From: Bradyrhizobium sp. dw_411
GTDB lineage: Bacteria; Pseudomonadota; Alphaproteobacteria; Rhizobiales; Xanthobacteraceae
NCBI RefSeq assembly: GCF_018449695.1
Contig: NZ_JAAVUY010000002.1
Coordinates: 248,001-312,000, forward strand
Direction of reading: 5' to 3'
Length of the DNA: 64,000 nucleotides
Below, one piece after another: positions 26,989 through 36,131 of this stretch. The notes below the pieces were generated by a model. The model was not told the origin of the DNA, ran no database searches, and worked only from the letters and a program-made list of their open reading frames with translations. The position numbers and the translations under genes were made by a program. Positions within the stretch are counted from its first letter, which is position 1; every line of letters begins with the position of its first letter.

Positions 26989-28458
26989 TCAGCAGCAATG
27001 CGAGTCGCTTACATAATGATGGGCGATCGCGTCATCGAGTACGGACAGCGCCGAGATGAGGGCTGTGCTTTCCTTGATGCCCGATCGCATCCGCGACAGC
27101 ACTTCCTGCCGGATCGCGGGGAAATCGACGCCCAGCACGCGTCCGTCCCGGACGATGGTCCGGCCCCCGACGATCACCTCGCGAATGTGCCGCGCGGTGG
27201 CGCGCGAGAACAAGAGATCGAGCGGATTGATATCGTCCCGAAGGTTTTCATTGTTGAGCGCCGCCCAGTCCAGCAACAGCATGTCGGCCGCGGCGCCGGC
27301 CTCGATCAGGCCGCTATCCCCAATATTCGTCACGGCAAAGCGGCCATTGCTGACGGCCGTTTGAATGGCCTGCTCGCGGCTGATGGTGCGGTCGAATCCC
27401 GTCCCGGCATGCAGATAATAAGCGAGCCTCAATTCACGTAGCGCGTCGTCGTCGTCGTCGAAGGCCTTGCCGTCGATTCCAAGCGCCGTCTTGCAGTTGT
27501 GCTCGATCATCGTCTTCCGGGGGGCAATGCCGGAGTAGAGGAAAAGATTGGAACTGGTATTGACCGAAATCGTCACGCCACGTTCGGCCAGCAATGCCAG
27601 TTCATCCGGTTTCGCCCACACGCAATGCGCCAGCGTCAATCGCGGCGACAATAGGCCGATTTCGTCGAGCATGCGCACGACGCCGCCGGGATAATTGGCA
27701 TCGGCGAATTGCCGCTGATATTTCGTCTCCAGCAGATGCATATGGACGCGCCGGCCGGTGCGGTGCGACGCCTCCGCAACGGCTTGCAGCAATGCGTCGC
27801 TGCACCATTGCACGCCATTGGGGCCGTATTGAACATTGAAGCCCGGCCCGTCCGCGGCGGCGGCGACGTCATCGATCAGCTTGATGTAGTCGCCCGGCGA
27901 CAGCACCTTGTAGATCAGGCGCCGCGCGGCTTCGGCGCGGGCATCCGGGGGCAGGCTGGCGAGCAGGGCTTCGGACCCGTGATAGACCAGCGGATTGCGG
28001 TCCTTCATCGACACCGCAAAGCCGACGCGAACGCCGACGTCGCGGGCCGCGCGCGCGATCTCGGCGGCTTCGGTCGGAAGATCGGTCAATCCCTGCGCAC
28101 GCGTATAATGGACCATGATGGCGCCGGTGCCGCCGAGCGCGCCATTGGCGAAATTCACAGCCGCGGCGAGATAGGGATCCACCGACGGAAACAGCGCGAA
28201 ATACGGCAGCCAAGATTCAAGCGGCTTGGCATCGCCGCCGATTGCGCTGGTAGAGACGGCGCGTCCGTGATCGTGGGCATTGACCAGCGTAGGCATTGCC
28301 AGAAACCGGTCGGCGGCCGGCGTTGTCGTCGGCTCGATCGACGCGAAGCTATCACCCGATATCGTGATCGCCTGGGCGCCCGTCAGCGTCCGCGCGGTGC
28401 CGACGACATGGCTGCAGGCGATGGTGCGCGAAGCGTCGTTCTTCATATCGTTCTTCAT
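26989..28458 (-). CDS. Amidohydrolase family protein (TrzA/AtzB-like)
   Basis: 489 residues. Metal-dependent hydrolase of the cytosine deaminase/TrzA group: N-terminal beta-sandwich, then metal site AHDHGR (about residue 62), HLLE (about 240), HCVW (about 280) and TALGIDGKAFDDD with the metal-binding Asp (about 330). It probably hydrolyses or deaminates a nitrogen heterocycle or guanidine; the exact substrate is unknown. Its start overlaps the stop of the upstream binding-protein gene by 4 bases (ATGA), which indicates translational coupling, so the transported ligand is likely related to its substrate. The second in-frame ATG at 28446 is an alternative start. Confidence 0.85.
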   Translation of the reverse strand: MKNDMKNDASRTIACSHVVGTARTLTGAQAITISGDSFASIEPTTTPAADRFLAMPTLVNAHDHGRAVSTSAIGGDAKPLESWLPYFALFPSVDPYLAAAVNFANGALGGTGAIMVHYTRAQGLTDLPTEAAEIARAARDVGVRVGFAVSMKDRNPLVYHGSEALLASLPPDARAEAARRLIYKVLSPGDYIKLIDDVAAAADGPGFNVQYGPNGVQWCSDALLQAVAEASHRTGRRVHMHLLETKYQRQFADANYPGGVVRMLDEIGLLSPRLTLAHCVWAKPDELALLAERGVTISVNTSSNLFLYSGIAPRKTMIEHNCKTALGIDGKAFDDDDDALRELRLAYYLHAGTGFDRTISREQAIQTAVSNGRFAVTNIGDSGLIEAGAAADMLLLDWAALNNENLRDDINPLDLLFSRATARHIREVIVGGRTIVRDGRVLGVDFPAIRQEVLSRMRSGIKESTALISALSVLDDAIAHHYVSDSHCC

Positions 28459-29489
28459 GGACTTATTCCTGGTGGAACGCGGTCGGCCTTCGCAGGCAGA
28501 AACGCGTGGTCGAAAATATCGCCGGGATTGGGCACCCGCGGCAGCTCGAACGATGTCGCGATGATCGAAATCGCGGATTTCAGCCGCTCGTCACTCACAT
28601 CACCCAGGCCAAGGTCGCGCGCCTCCGGCGTGTCGATCAGGGTCTTGTAAACATATAGCAGGCGGCGCTGTTCGATGTCGCTCTTGATTAGCGGCTCTTC
28701 GGTGGCCAGAAGGTCGATCGCCGCGCCGGGATGCTCGACCGTTTCCTTCAAGGCCCGGTTGATCGCGCGCAGCAGGCCTTTGACCGCCTCGGGATGCTCT
28801 TTGGCGAGTTTCGGCGAGACCATGATGCCGTTGGAATAGAGATCGAGACCCAAATCAGAGTAGTACATCCAGCGGAAATCCTTGTCGGGGTCGAGCTTGA
28901 GCGAGACCAGGTTCATATAGCTCGTCGCGGTGAAAATCGCGACGGAATCGACCTGTCCCTGCAGCAGCATCTGCTCCTGGATGCTCGGCGATACCTGCGT
29001 GATGTTGATCTTGCTGTAGTCGACGCCATTTTGTTTGGCCAATAGCGGCAGCAGTTTGAACGAGGCGCCGCCGGCGGGCGAACCGAGCTTTGAACCCTCC
29101 AGATCCTTCACACTCTTGATCGCGCTTCCCGCCTTGGTCAGCAGGGCGAACGGGGCCTTGCTGTAAATCATGTAGACCATGACAGGCGCTTCGCCCGGTT
29201 TCATGGCGGCGTTCTGGATGATGGCGTTGATGTCGCCGAAGCCGGCATCATAGGCGCCGGACATGATTCGCGTTACGGTGGTGGCCGATCCTTCGCCCTG
29301 GTCGATCCGGACATCGAGATTTTCCGCGGCGAAATATCCCTTCGCCTTGGCCCAATAGTACCAGGCGTGAATCCCCTGAAGCTTCCAGTCCAGCGTGAAC
29401 TTGATCTTGACCGGCTCGGCCGCGTGGCCGCCGGTCGGCGGCAGGAGAAGACAGCTCGCTATCGCGAGGGCAGACAGAAGCCGGCGCAT
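28455..29489 (-). CDS. NMT1/THI5-type ABC substrate-binding protein
   Basis: 344 residues with a Sec signal peptide (LLSALAIASCLLLPPTGGHA). The mature protein has the NMT1/ThiY/SsuA fold: VKIKFTLDWKLQGIHAWYYWAKAKGYFAAENLDVRIDQGEGSATTVTRIMSGAYDAGFGDINAII. Family ligands include pyrimidine precursors of thiamine, riboflavin, taurine and nitrate. Ser/Lys-rich C-terminus, length normal. Partner permease and ATPase genes are absent from this neighbourhood. Translationally coupled to the downstream amidohydrolase. Confidence 0.85.
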   Translation of the reverse strand: MRRLLSALAIASCLLLPPTGGHAAEPVKIKFTLDWKLQGIHAWYYWAKAKGYFAAENLDVRIDQGEGSATTVTRIMSGAYDAGFGDINAIIQNAAMKPGEAPVMVYMIYSKAPFALLTKAGSAIKSVKDLEGSKLGSPAGGASFKLLPLLAKQNGVDYSKINITQVSPSIQEQMLLQGQVDSVAIFTATSYMNLVSLKLDPDKDFRWMYYSDLGLDLYSNGIMVSPKLAKEHPEAVKGLLRAINRALKETVEHPGAAIDLLATEEPLIKSDIEQRRLLYVYKTLIDTPEARDLGLGDVSDERLKSAISIIATSFELPRVPNPGDIFDHAFLPAKADRVPPGISP

Positions 29490-29940
29490 TGACCCAATCT
29501 CCGTTGGTTCAGCTATTCGTGGCGGAATGAGCGCCGTCTACGAAGGGCAGACTTTTTAAGAGCAAGACCTTCGACGAGCGCCGGTCTTAGTCTGAGGTTT
29601 GGGGATGGGCCTTTCAACAGCTAAAAATCTGGCGCGGCGGTGCCAAAACAGCACCGCCTCAGACGGAATTTTTCGGTCGGCCGGCAAGTCGGCTGGCAAG
29701 TCTGTCGCGAGTGGTCGATGCGGTGATCCCGGTCTCCAACCTAGGTCCGGCAGTGGCGAGCCAACATGAACCCAAACCGGACTTCGCCAGCGCTTAAAGT
29801 CCACGCTTGACATCGGGCGGGCTGCAGACTGTGCTAGCGCTGATCTGCGCTCCTCAACGGACCGCGCCGGCCGATCGATTTGCGCCAGCAAGCCGATTCT
29901 CAAAAACAAAAACGAAACGAAAAAGAGTGGTGGAGACAAA
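29490..29940. other. 451-bp divergent intergenic region
   Basis: No supported gene. It contains a hairpin GGCGGTGC/GCACCGCC (29636-29658) and two GGC-AAGTC direct repeats near 29680. It should hold the promoters of the divergent binding-protein operon and the Gfo/Idh/MocA gene. The 181-residue minus-strand ORF across it is Arg/Pro-rich and runs antisense into the next gene. Confidence 0.4.
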
Positions 29941-31011
29941 ATGGACCAGATCGAGGTAGCGGTCATCGGCACGGGTTGGTGCGGGGGAATTCGGGCCCAT
30001 GCCTGTGCGGCCAATCCGCTGGTGAGTGCCGTGCACATCGCCGAAAATCGCCCGGAACGATTGAAGGAAGTTGCCGATTCGATCGGCGCCAAATCGGCCA
30101 CGTCGGATTATCGGACCTTGCTGGACAACAAGGACATTTCGGCGGTTTTCGTCTGCGCGACGCCGGAGACGACGCATTTCCCGATGGCGCGGGATTTCCT
30201 GCGCGCCGGAAAGCACGTCTTTCTCGAAAAGCCGATCGCACTCGAACTCGATGAGGCGGATGAGCTGATTTCGATCGCCCGCACCAACGGGCTGAAATTC
30301 ACCATCGGCTATTCGCAGCGCTACAATCCAAAATTCGCCTACGTCAAACAGTGCATCACCGACGGCACCATCGGCAAGCCGGTCAGTGCGCTGGTCAGCC
30401 GGCATATTTCACGCAGCCTCGGCAAGAAAATCAGCGGCCGCGTCAAGCTCTCGCCCGCCGCGATGGAATCGACGCACGATCTCGATTTCGTGCTGTGGTG
30501 TCTTGAGCCGGCCAAGCCAATTCGGGTCTATTCGCAGGTCAATTACGGCGCGATGCGCGAGTCCACCGGCAACGATATCCCGGATCTGCAATGGATCACC
30601 GTGACCATGGACAGCGGGCTTACTTTCGTTGTCGGGGGCGGCTGGAGCCTGCCGCCGGGCTATCCCAATTTCTCCTCGACCTGGATCGAACTGATCGGGA
30701 CCGAAGGCGCGCTGATGGTCGACGACACCCACCGCGACGTGATGCTGAATACGATGAAGGGCGGCGCGGTGTTTCCGATGTCGACGATGCCGGGCGAACC
30801 GGTCGGGCACGTCTATGCGGGCCCGATGGCGACCGAAACCGTGCATTTCGTTGAGGCGGTGGCGCTGGACCGGCCGGTGCTGGTGACGCCCGATCAGGCG
30901 CGTCGTGTCATGGAGCTCTATATCGCCGCCGACCTGTCGGCCGAACTCAACGAGCCGGTCACGCTCCCGCTTGAGAACAAACGGCCGGCGAAAGTGGCCG
31001 CGGGGCGATAG
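29941..31011 (+). CDS. Gfo/Idh/MocA family oxidoreductase
   Basis: 356 residues after a GGAG ribosome-binding site. NAD(P)-binding Rossmann domain at the N-terminus (EVAVIGTGWCGGIRAHACAANP), the family motif EKPIAL (EKP lysine at about residue 98), then the alpha/beta C-terminal domain with STHDLDFVLWCL (catalytic His/Asp helix). Such enzymes act on sugars, inositols or related polyols and cyclic compounds. The next gene is an MFS importer, so both may serve the same substrate. Confidence 0.88.
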   Translation: MDQIEVAVIGTGWCGGIRAHACAANPLVSAVHIAENRPERLKEVADSIGAKSATSDYRTLLDNKDISAVFVCATPETTHFPMARDFLRAGKHVFLEKPIALELDEADELISIARTNGLKFTIGYSQRYNPKFAYVKQCITDGTIGKPVSALVSRHISRSLGKKISGRVKLSPAAMESTHDLDFVLWCLEPAKPIRVYSQVNYGAMRESTGNDIPDLQWITVTMDSGLTFVVGGGWSLPPGYPNFSSTWIELIGTEGALMVDDTHRDVMLNTMKGGAVFPMSTMPGEPVGHVYAGPMATETVHFVEAVALDRPVLVTPDQARRVMELYIAADLSAELNEPVTLPLENKRPAKVAAGR

Positions 31012-31158
31012 GGTTTCGTTGATTGGATTATTCAGGAATGCGCGCCGGAAATAATCCAGTGCGATTTCCATGTGTGCGATGGGGACGGTCGCCCTGATCA
31101 GGGCGACCGAAAAAACGACGGGCCAAAACCGTCGGACAAAAAAATAAATGGAGGTTTC

Positions 31159-32484
31159 ATGCCTGCGGATATTACGGCGCAGAGTGGCGTAGCGACAGCG
31201 TTCGCCGGCGCGAGGCGTACCCACATCAGGTGGTACGTGCTGTTGCTCATCAGCCTGATGTACATGATCACCTATATGGACCGCAGCAATATTTCGATTG
31301 CAGCGCCGGCGATCGCCAAGGAATTCGGTTTCAGCAAGACCGAAATCGCGCTGTTCTTCAGCGCATTCGCCTGGGCCTATGCCGCGGGGCAGGTGCCCGG
31401 CGGCTGGCTCGCGGATTTCTTCGGGCCGAAGCGGGTTCTCATGGTGATCGTCCCGTTCTGGTCGCTGATGACGGCCGCAACGGCCTGGGCGTCGAGCACG
31501 ACGTCGTTTTTCGTGGTTCGCTTCGTATTTGGTCTCGGAGAAGCCGGTGCCTTTCCGACCGCAAGCCGCGCCATGCAGCTATGGTTTCCGAAATCCGAGC
31601 GCGGTTTCGTCCAGGGCATGACGCATTGTTTCAGCCGGCTCGCGATCGCCATCACGCCGCTGGTCGCGGTTGTGATCATGAACGCGTGGGGCTGGCGCTG
31701 GATATTTTACATTTTTGCACTGCTGGGCATCGCCTGGTCTCTGGTGTTCTTTTATTTCTATCGCAACCGTCCGGAGGACGAAGAACGCGTCAACAGAGCA
31801 GAGCTCGCGCATATTCGCGGCACATTTCCGAACGGCGAAATCATTCCGGCCACGACAAAAATCGAATCCGCGGTGCCGTGGCGGACGATTTTCACCTCAC
31901 CGAACATGTGGTTTATCGCAGCGGCCTATGGCTGCTTTTTTTATGGGGCTTATTTCTACGTCAGCTGGTTTCCGACCTATCTGCTTGAGTTTCGTCATCT
32001 CTCGCTGAACTCGGTCGGCTATCTCGCATCCCTGCCGCTGATCTCGGCGATGCTCGGCGATCTCGTCGGTGGTATTTTGACCGATCACATCTTGCGCAAG
32101 ACCGGTAATCTGAAATTGGCACGGCGCGCGGTGGCGGCGCCAGGTTTGGCGCTGGCCGCGCTGTTGCTGATCCCGGCCGGCACCACTGACAGTGCGATGA
32201 CCGCGGTGCTTTGCCTGACCGCTTCGAACTTCTTTCTGGAATTGGTGCTCGGGCCGGCTTGGGCGGTGCCGATGGATGTCGGCGGGACATCCAGCGGAAC
32301 GGTGACCGCCGTCATGAACATGGTGGGCGCGATCGGGGCTTCGATTTCGCCGCTGGTGTTCGGCTTTCTGGTCGAGCGAGGCTCCTGGGTTGCGCCGTTC
32401 TACGTCACCGCCGGTGTTCTGACCACGGGAGCGCTGATCTGGATTTTGCTGATCGATCCCGAGAAATCGGTGGTCGATCGCTGA
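31159..32484 (+). CDS. MFS transporter, anion:cation symporter type
   Basis: 441 residues from the ATG at 31159 directly after GGAGG; the frame is open upstream but has no signal. Twelve hydrophobic helices. It shows the ACS-family signatures: LLISLMYMITYMDRSNISIAAPAIAKEFG in helix 1, WLADFFGPKRVL in loop 2-3, and FGLGEAGAFPTASRAMQLWFP in helix 4. Relatives carry hexuronates, galactonate, phthalate or other organic acids into the cell. It probably acts with the upstream oxidoreductase. Confidence 0.88.
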   Translation: MPADITAQSGVATAFAGARRTHIRWYVLLLISLMYMITYMDRSNISIAAPAIAKEFGFSKTEIALFFSAFAWAYAAGQVPGGWLADFFGPKRVLMVIVPFWSLMTAATAWASSTTSFFVVRFVFGLGEAGAFPTASRAMQLWFPKSERGFVQGMTHCFSRLAIAITPLVAVVIMNAWGWRWIFYIFALLGIAWSLVFFYFYRNRPEDEERVNRAELAHIRGTFPNGEIIPATTKIESAVPWRTIFTSPNMWFIAAAYGCFFYGAYFYVSWFPTYLLEFRHLSLNSVGYLASLPLISAMLGDLVGGILTDHILRKTGNLKLARRAVAAPGLALAALLLIPAGTTDSAMTAVLCLTASNFFLELVLGPAWAVPMDVGGTSSGTVTAVMNMVGAIGASISPLVFGFLVERGSWVAPFYVTAGVLTTGALIWILLIDPEKSVVDR

Positions 32485-32601
32485 CATTGCCGGGTTGGGC
32501 TGGTGCGGCTCGTGTCCGTCGCCTAGTATCCAGGGACAGGTGGCCGAATAATCGAAATGGGATTGTTCACGAGATCACCGTAGTAAAAAGGGGGGATTGA
32601 G

Positions 32602-33525
32602 ATGCAAAGATCAGCCGTCATTGCGTTTTGTTTCGGATTGCTGGCAGCACCTGCTACCGGCCTTGCGCAGCAGCAACAGCCCGAAAACATCGTTCTGAAC
32701 GAGAACGACACCAAGCAATTGTCGCCCCATGTGTGGGCATTGTTCGGCAATCCCAATATCGGGATCGTGGTTGGCAGCAAGGGCACCCTCGTCATCGATA
32801 CCGGTCTCGGCAAGCGTAACGGCGCGACGGTCGCGGCGGCCGCCGCAAAACTGCGCAAGGGCGGCAATCTCTATCTCGCCACTACGCACTTTCATCCCGA
32901 GCATGTCACCGGCCAGGCCGGCTTTCCGGCCGGCACAGTGGTGATCCGGCCGACCGTCCAGCAAAAGGAACTGGAAGAATCCGGTATAGCCTTGATCGAT
33001 TTTTTCCGGTCGCGCTCCGACGTCAACAAGGAATTGCTGGTCGATGCCGGCATCGACAAGGCCGACATCCTGTTTGACAAGGAAATGACGCTGGACCTCG
33101 GCGATGTCACGGTGCGGATGATGTTTTTCGGGCCGACGCATACCAATGGCGACATCATCTTCATGGTCGAGCCGGACCACGTGATGGTCTCCGGCGATAT
33201 CGTGCAGAACAAGTTCGTCATTCTGCCGATTGGAACGCAGACCAACATCCGGGCCTGGATCGGCGTGCTCGACAAGGTCGCCGAGTTGAAGCCGACGCTG
33301 ATCCTGCCCGACCACAGCCAGCCCGGTGACAGTTCGATGTTCGCCGAGCAGAAGGCCTTCATGGTCGATCTGCTGGACCAGGCGCAGGCGGCGAAGAAAC
33401 AAGGCAAGAGCGTCGAAGACACCGTGACTGTTCTCACCGAGGAATTCAAAAAGAAATACGCCGGCTGGCAGCGTCCCGGCAATCTCACGCGGGCGATCAC
33501 ACAGGCTTACAAGGAAGCGCAGTGA
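32602..33525 (+). CDS. Exported metallo-beta-lactamase-fold hydrolase
   Basis: 307 residues with a Sec signal peptide (VIAFCFGLLAAPATGLAQ) after GGGGGA. Metal motif TTHFHPEHVTG is the HxHxxH element, with Glu where Asp is usual. Later elements are FFGPTHTNGDI (metal His), VSGDIVQNKFV (bridging Asp) and LPDHSQPG (last His). Periplasmic MBL proteins of this kind are often linked to quinoprotein-dependent oxidation or to hydrolysis of lactones and sulphate esters; no substrate can be assigned. It ends at a strong hairpin. Confidence 0.85.
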   Translation: MQRSAVIAFCFGLLAAPATGLAQQQQPENIVLNENDTKQLSPHVWALFGNPNIGIVVGSKGTLVIDTGLGKRNGATVAAAAAKLRKGGNLYLATTHFHPEHVTGQAGFPAGTVVIRPTVQQKELEESGIALIDFFRSRSDVNKELLVDAGIDKADILFDKEMTLDLGDVTVRMMFFGPTHTNGDIIFMVEPDHVMVSGDIVQNKFVILPIGTQTNIRAWIGVLDKVAELKPTLILPDHSQPGDSSMFAEQKAFMVDLLDQAQAAKKQGKSVEDTVTVLTEEFKKKYAGWQRPGNLTRAITQAYKEAQ

Positions 33526-33541
33526 GACGCGGTTCTTAAGT

Positions 33542-33574
33542 CCGTAATGCCCGGCACAAGGCCGGGCATTACGG
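33542..33574. terminator. Strong hairpin after the MBL-fold gene
   Basis: CCGTAATGCCCGGC and GCCGGGCATTACGG form a 14-bp perfect stem with a 5-base loop, 16 bases after the stop. There is no T-tract, and the sequence is of the dispersed CCCGG-palindrome class. Confidence 0.6.
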
Positions 33575-33709
33575 AAGAGATCTCAGCGGATATCGCGGCG
33601 GGATATCATGCCGCCTTCACGCTGCACAGGCTCGTGAATAGACAACGCCGATCGCAAAGCGTTCTATCCCTGAAATTATAACGAAGTTTTTCATTCCCTG
33701 GGGAGCGAT

Positions 33710-34837
33710 ATGAAACGCACTTTTGTTCTGGCTGCGGGCTTGCTCTGCAGCACTTTTGCGCAGGCCGCCGAACCCGTCAAAATCGGCATCACCACCATTC
33801 TCAGCGGGCCGATGGCCGACCGCGGACAGTCCGAGCAATATGGCGCGCAGATCGCTCTGGACAGCATCAACCAATCGGGCGGAGTGCTGGGCCGGCCGGT
33901 CGTCGCATACTATGCCGACAATGCCTGCAAGCCTGATGTCGGCGTGCCCGCGACCAAGCGGCTGCTCGAACTGGAGCACGTGCCTGTTATCATCGGTGCG
34001 CTCTGTACGCCTGTCACCCATGCCATCATGCCGATGATGAAAGAAGCAAAAGTGCCGCTGGTGATCGCGACCTCGGCCGGACAGGATTTCGTCGATGCCT
34101 CCGGCGTTGGCGGCAATGATTATGCCTTCAAGACCATTCCGTCGGAAGTGGATATTCAGGGCGGTCTGGTGCAGTGGCTGAAATCGCAGAACATCAAGTC
34201 GATCGCGATCGTCGCCGATGATGGCGAGTTTCAGCACGCCAATGCCATTGCGCTCGTCAAGGCCGCCAAGGATGCCGGGATGACCGTCACCGCCGATGAG
34301 GTCATTCCAAAGGACACCAAGGATTTCTCCGGTATCTTCACCAAGCTGAAAGCCGGCGCGCCCGGCGAAGTCGTTGCGATTCTGGCAGGCTCCACGCCCG
34401 GATTTTTCCAGGGCTATGAAGCCTCGGGCTGGAAAGTGCCGGTCACTGGCCGGTTCGATCTCGCAGGCGCTGCGGCTGCGGTTTCGCAAGCGTTTCGCGA
34501 TGCGGGCGGATTGTCCGGCATCACCGGCATCGCCGTGTTCACGCCCGCGCTGGACAAGCCCGACGTGCAGGCCTTTGTTGCGGTCTACAAGTCACGTTAC
34601 GGGCTGGTGCCGACGCAACGTTCGTTCTTCGTTTTTGAAGCGACGTATCTCGTGGTCGATGCGATCCGCCGGGCCGGATCGGACCAGCCCGACGCAATCA
34701 AGCAAGCGCTGAAGACCACGACGATGCCGTCGCGGCTCGGCGGCAGCTATTCGCCTGACGACCACAATCACGCACATACGCCGCTGCAGATCCTGGGCTA
34801 CAAGGACGGCAAGCCGGCCGTGATTGCGACGGAGTAG
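33710..34837 (+). CDS. ABC transporter substrate-binding protein (Liv type)
   Basis: 375 residues with a signal peptide (LAAGLLCSTFAQA) after GGGGAG. Type I periplasmic-binding fold: PVKIGITTILSGPMADRGQSEQYGAQIALDSIN, PVIIGALCTPVTHAIMPMMKEAKVPLVIATSAG, KSIAIVADDGEFQHANA. No transport genes are adjacent; the complete Liv operon downstream has its own receptor, so this may be an alternative receptor for it. Ligand unknown. Confidence 0.86.
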   Translation: MKRTFVLAAGLLCSTFAQAAEPVKIGITTILSGPMADRGQSEQYGAQIALDSINQSGGVLGRPVVAYYADNACKPDVGVPATKRLLELEHVPVIIGALCTPVTHAIMPMMKEAKVPLVIATSAGQDFVDASGVGGNDYAFKTIPSEVDIQGGLVQWLKSQNIKSIAIVADDGEFQHANAIALVKAAKDAGMTVTADEVIPKDTKDFSGIFTKLKAGAPGEVVAILAGSTPGFFQGYEASGWKVPVTGRFDLAGAAAAVSQAFRDAGGLSGITGIAVFTPALDKPDVQAFVAVYKSRYGLVPTQRSFFVFEATYLVVDAIRRAGSDQPDAIKQALKTTTMPSRLGGSYSPDDHNHAHTPLQILGYKDGKPAVIATE

Positions 34838-34850
34838 CTGGTTGGTCTTA

Positions 34851-35190
34851 CCTCTCCCGCTTGCGGGGGAGGTCGCGCGAAGCGCGGCGGGTGGGGGAAA
34901 TCTATCATCCTCGCCTGCGTTTGCTGATGCGCCCCCACCCCAACCCTCCCCGCAAGAGCGCAGGGCTATCGCATATGACTTTCCGCTGCGGTAATCGCCT
35001 GGGGCCTCATGGTTCGAGACGCCTCGAAGACGAGGCTTCTCACCATGAGGGTTCAAGATTTAGCCGCACAGAAAGTCCTCATCCTGAGGGGACGCCGCAG
35101 GCGGCCGTCTCGAAGGATGGCCGCACAAAGACTGCAGGCCCAATCTCTTTCTTCATATGCGATAGCCCTACGCAAGAGCGGGAGAGGGAG
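34851..35190. repeat. GC-rich palindromic intergenic repeat, family A, interrupted
   Basis: A CCTCTCCCGCTTGCGGGGGA...GGGAGAGGGA palindromic element, also found uninterrupted at 44258-44391. The copy here is split by the 210-bp MITE-like element (34961-35170), so its two ends lie at 34851-34960 and 35171-35190. Confidence 0.8.
34961..35170. mobile_element. Putative 210-bp MITE with terminal inverted repeats and target duplication
   Basis: AGGGCTATCGCATATGA at 34962-34978 is a perfect 17-bp inverted match to 35153-35169. The outermost bases (C at 34961, A at 35170) do not pair. Direct copies of CGCAAGAGCG lie immediately outside at 34951-34960 and 35171-35180, the expected target-site duplication. 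The interior has no transposase and contains a copy of intergenic repeat family B (about 35006-35120). The intact family A repeat at 44258 shows the empty-site structure. Confidence 0.75.
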
Positions 35191-35200
35191 CTCACCTCCA

Positions 35201-35914
35201 TTACCTGCGCTCGCTGAGATAGCCGACCAGCGATGTCTTGATGCTCGCGACATGCTCGCGCATCAGCATTTCGGCGCGCCATGGCTCGCGCGCGACGATC
35301 GCCTCATAGATGCGGTGATGATCGTCGTGGCGGCGGCGGACATCGTGATATTCGAACACCACGATGTTGCGGCTCGACGATACCGGGACGTGATGGCAGA
35401 TCCGGATCATCTCGGAGAGCATGCGGTTGCGGGCGGCTGCAAGCAGGGCGTCGTGAAAGTCGCCATTGATATCGCGATAGATGGTGAGATCGCCGGCTTC
35501 GAACGATCCGCGTTCAAGCAATTTGTCGCCGGCGGCAAGGCTGCGCTCGATGATTTCCCGTTCCTGCGCGCCAAGCCCGCGCTCGGCGGCAAAGCGGACG
35601 GCGACGCCTTCCAGCGAGGCGCGGATGTCGTAGGCATCGACGATGGCGGGAAGCGGAAATTCGCGCACCGTGAAGCCGCGGTTGGGCGCGTAATCCAGCA
35701 GGCCTTCACCGGCCAGCGCCTGCAAGGCCGCGCGTACGGGGGTGCGCGACACCGAGAGCGTCTTGCTGAGCTGGACCTCGTTGAGCCGCTCTCCGGCACT
35801 GATCGAGCCCTCCAGGACGGCCTCTCTGACCCTGTCCATCACAGAAAGCGCGCGGTTGCCGGCGCGAGGTCCGCTGGTAGATTCGGGAGAAGTCCGGTCG
35901 AGCTGGTCCGTCAT
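35201..35914 (-). CDS. GntR family transcriptional regulator, FCD domain
   Basis: 237 residues. N-terminal winged HTH (LNEVQLSKTLSVSRTPVRAALQALAGEGLLDYAPNRGFTVREF) and an all-helical FCD effector domain with likely metal-binding positions in DINGDFHDALLAAARN and MIRICHHVPV. FCD regulators usually sense organic acids and repress catabolic operons. It is divergent from the hydrolase-deacetylase-ABC operon (36132-42920) with an imperfect AAGTG...CACTT site in the shared 217-bp region, so it most likely represses that operon until the imported substrate or its product appears. Confidence 0.88.
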   Translation of the reverse strand: MTDQLDRTSPESTSGPRAGNRALSVMDRVREAVLEGSISAGERLNEVQLSKTLSVSRTPVRAALQALAGEGLLDYAPNRGFTVREFPLPAIVDAYDIRASLEGVAVRFAAERGLGAQEREIIERSLAAGDKLLERGSFEAGDLTIYRDINGDFHDALLAAARNRMLSEMIRICHHVPVSSSRNIVVFEYHDVRRRHDDHHRIYEAIVAREPWRAEMLMREHVASIKTSLVGYLSERR

Positions 35915-35936
35915 GGGGAGGGGCCTATCTCTGCCT

Positions 35937-35953
35937 TAAGTGAATACACTTTA
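35937..35953. promoter_or_regulatory. Candidate GntR operator
   Basis: TAAGTG-AATA-CACTTT (AAGTG/CACTT half-sites) lies 23 bp upstream of the GntR gene. A partner half-site AAAGTGTATG lies at 36053-36062, just upstream of a TTGACT (36072-36077) -35-like sequence for the divergent operon. Spacing suits repression of both genes. Confidence 0.45.
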
Positions 35954-36131
35954 TCAGTTCGATGAACCGATGCCAGTGAGATTGCCGCCTTAAATTTGGA
36001 TTTTGAGCTGCATCAATAACGATCTTAGTGCCAGAATTATATGCGGCAGCGAAAAGTGTATGTAATTTATATTGACTCACCGGCGGGTTCGTCGAACCAT
36101 GAATGACCTGATCTAGGGGTGGCGTAGGGTT

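Noticed and set aside
29490..29600. TPP riboswitch before the NMT1-type receptor gene
   Set aside because: The leader is short and lacks the CTGAGA and ACCTGATC blocks.
29556..30101. 181-residue minus-strand ORF
   Set aside because: Arg/Pro-rich, no family, and runs into the antisense of the Gfo/Idh/MocA gene.
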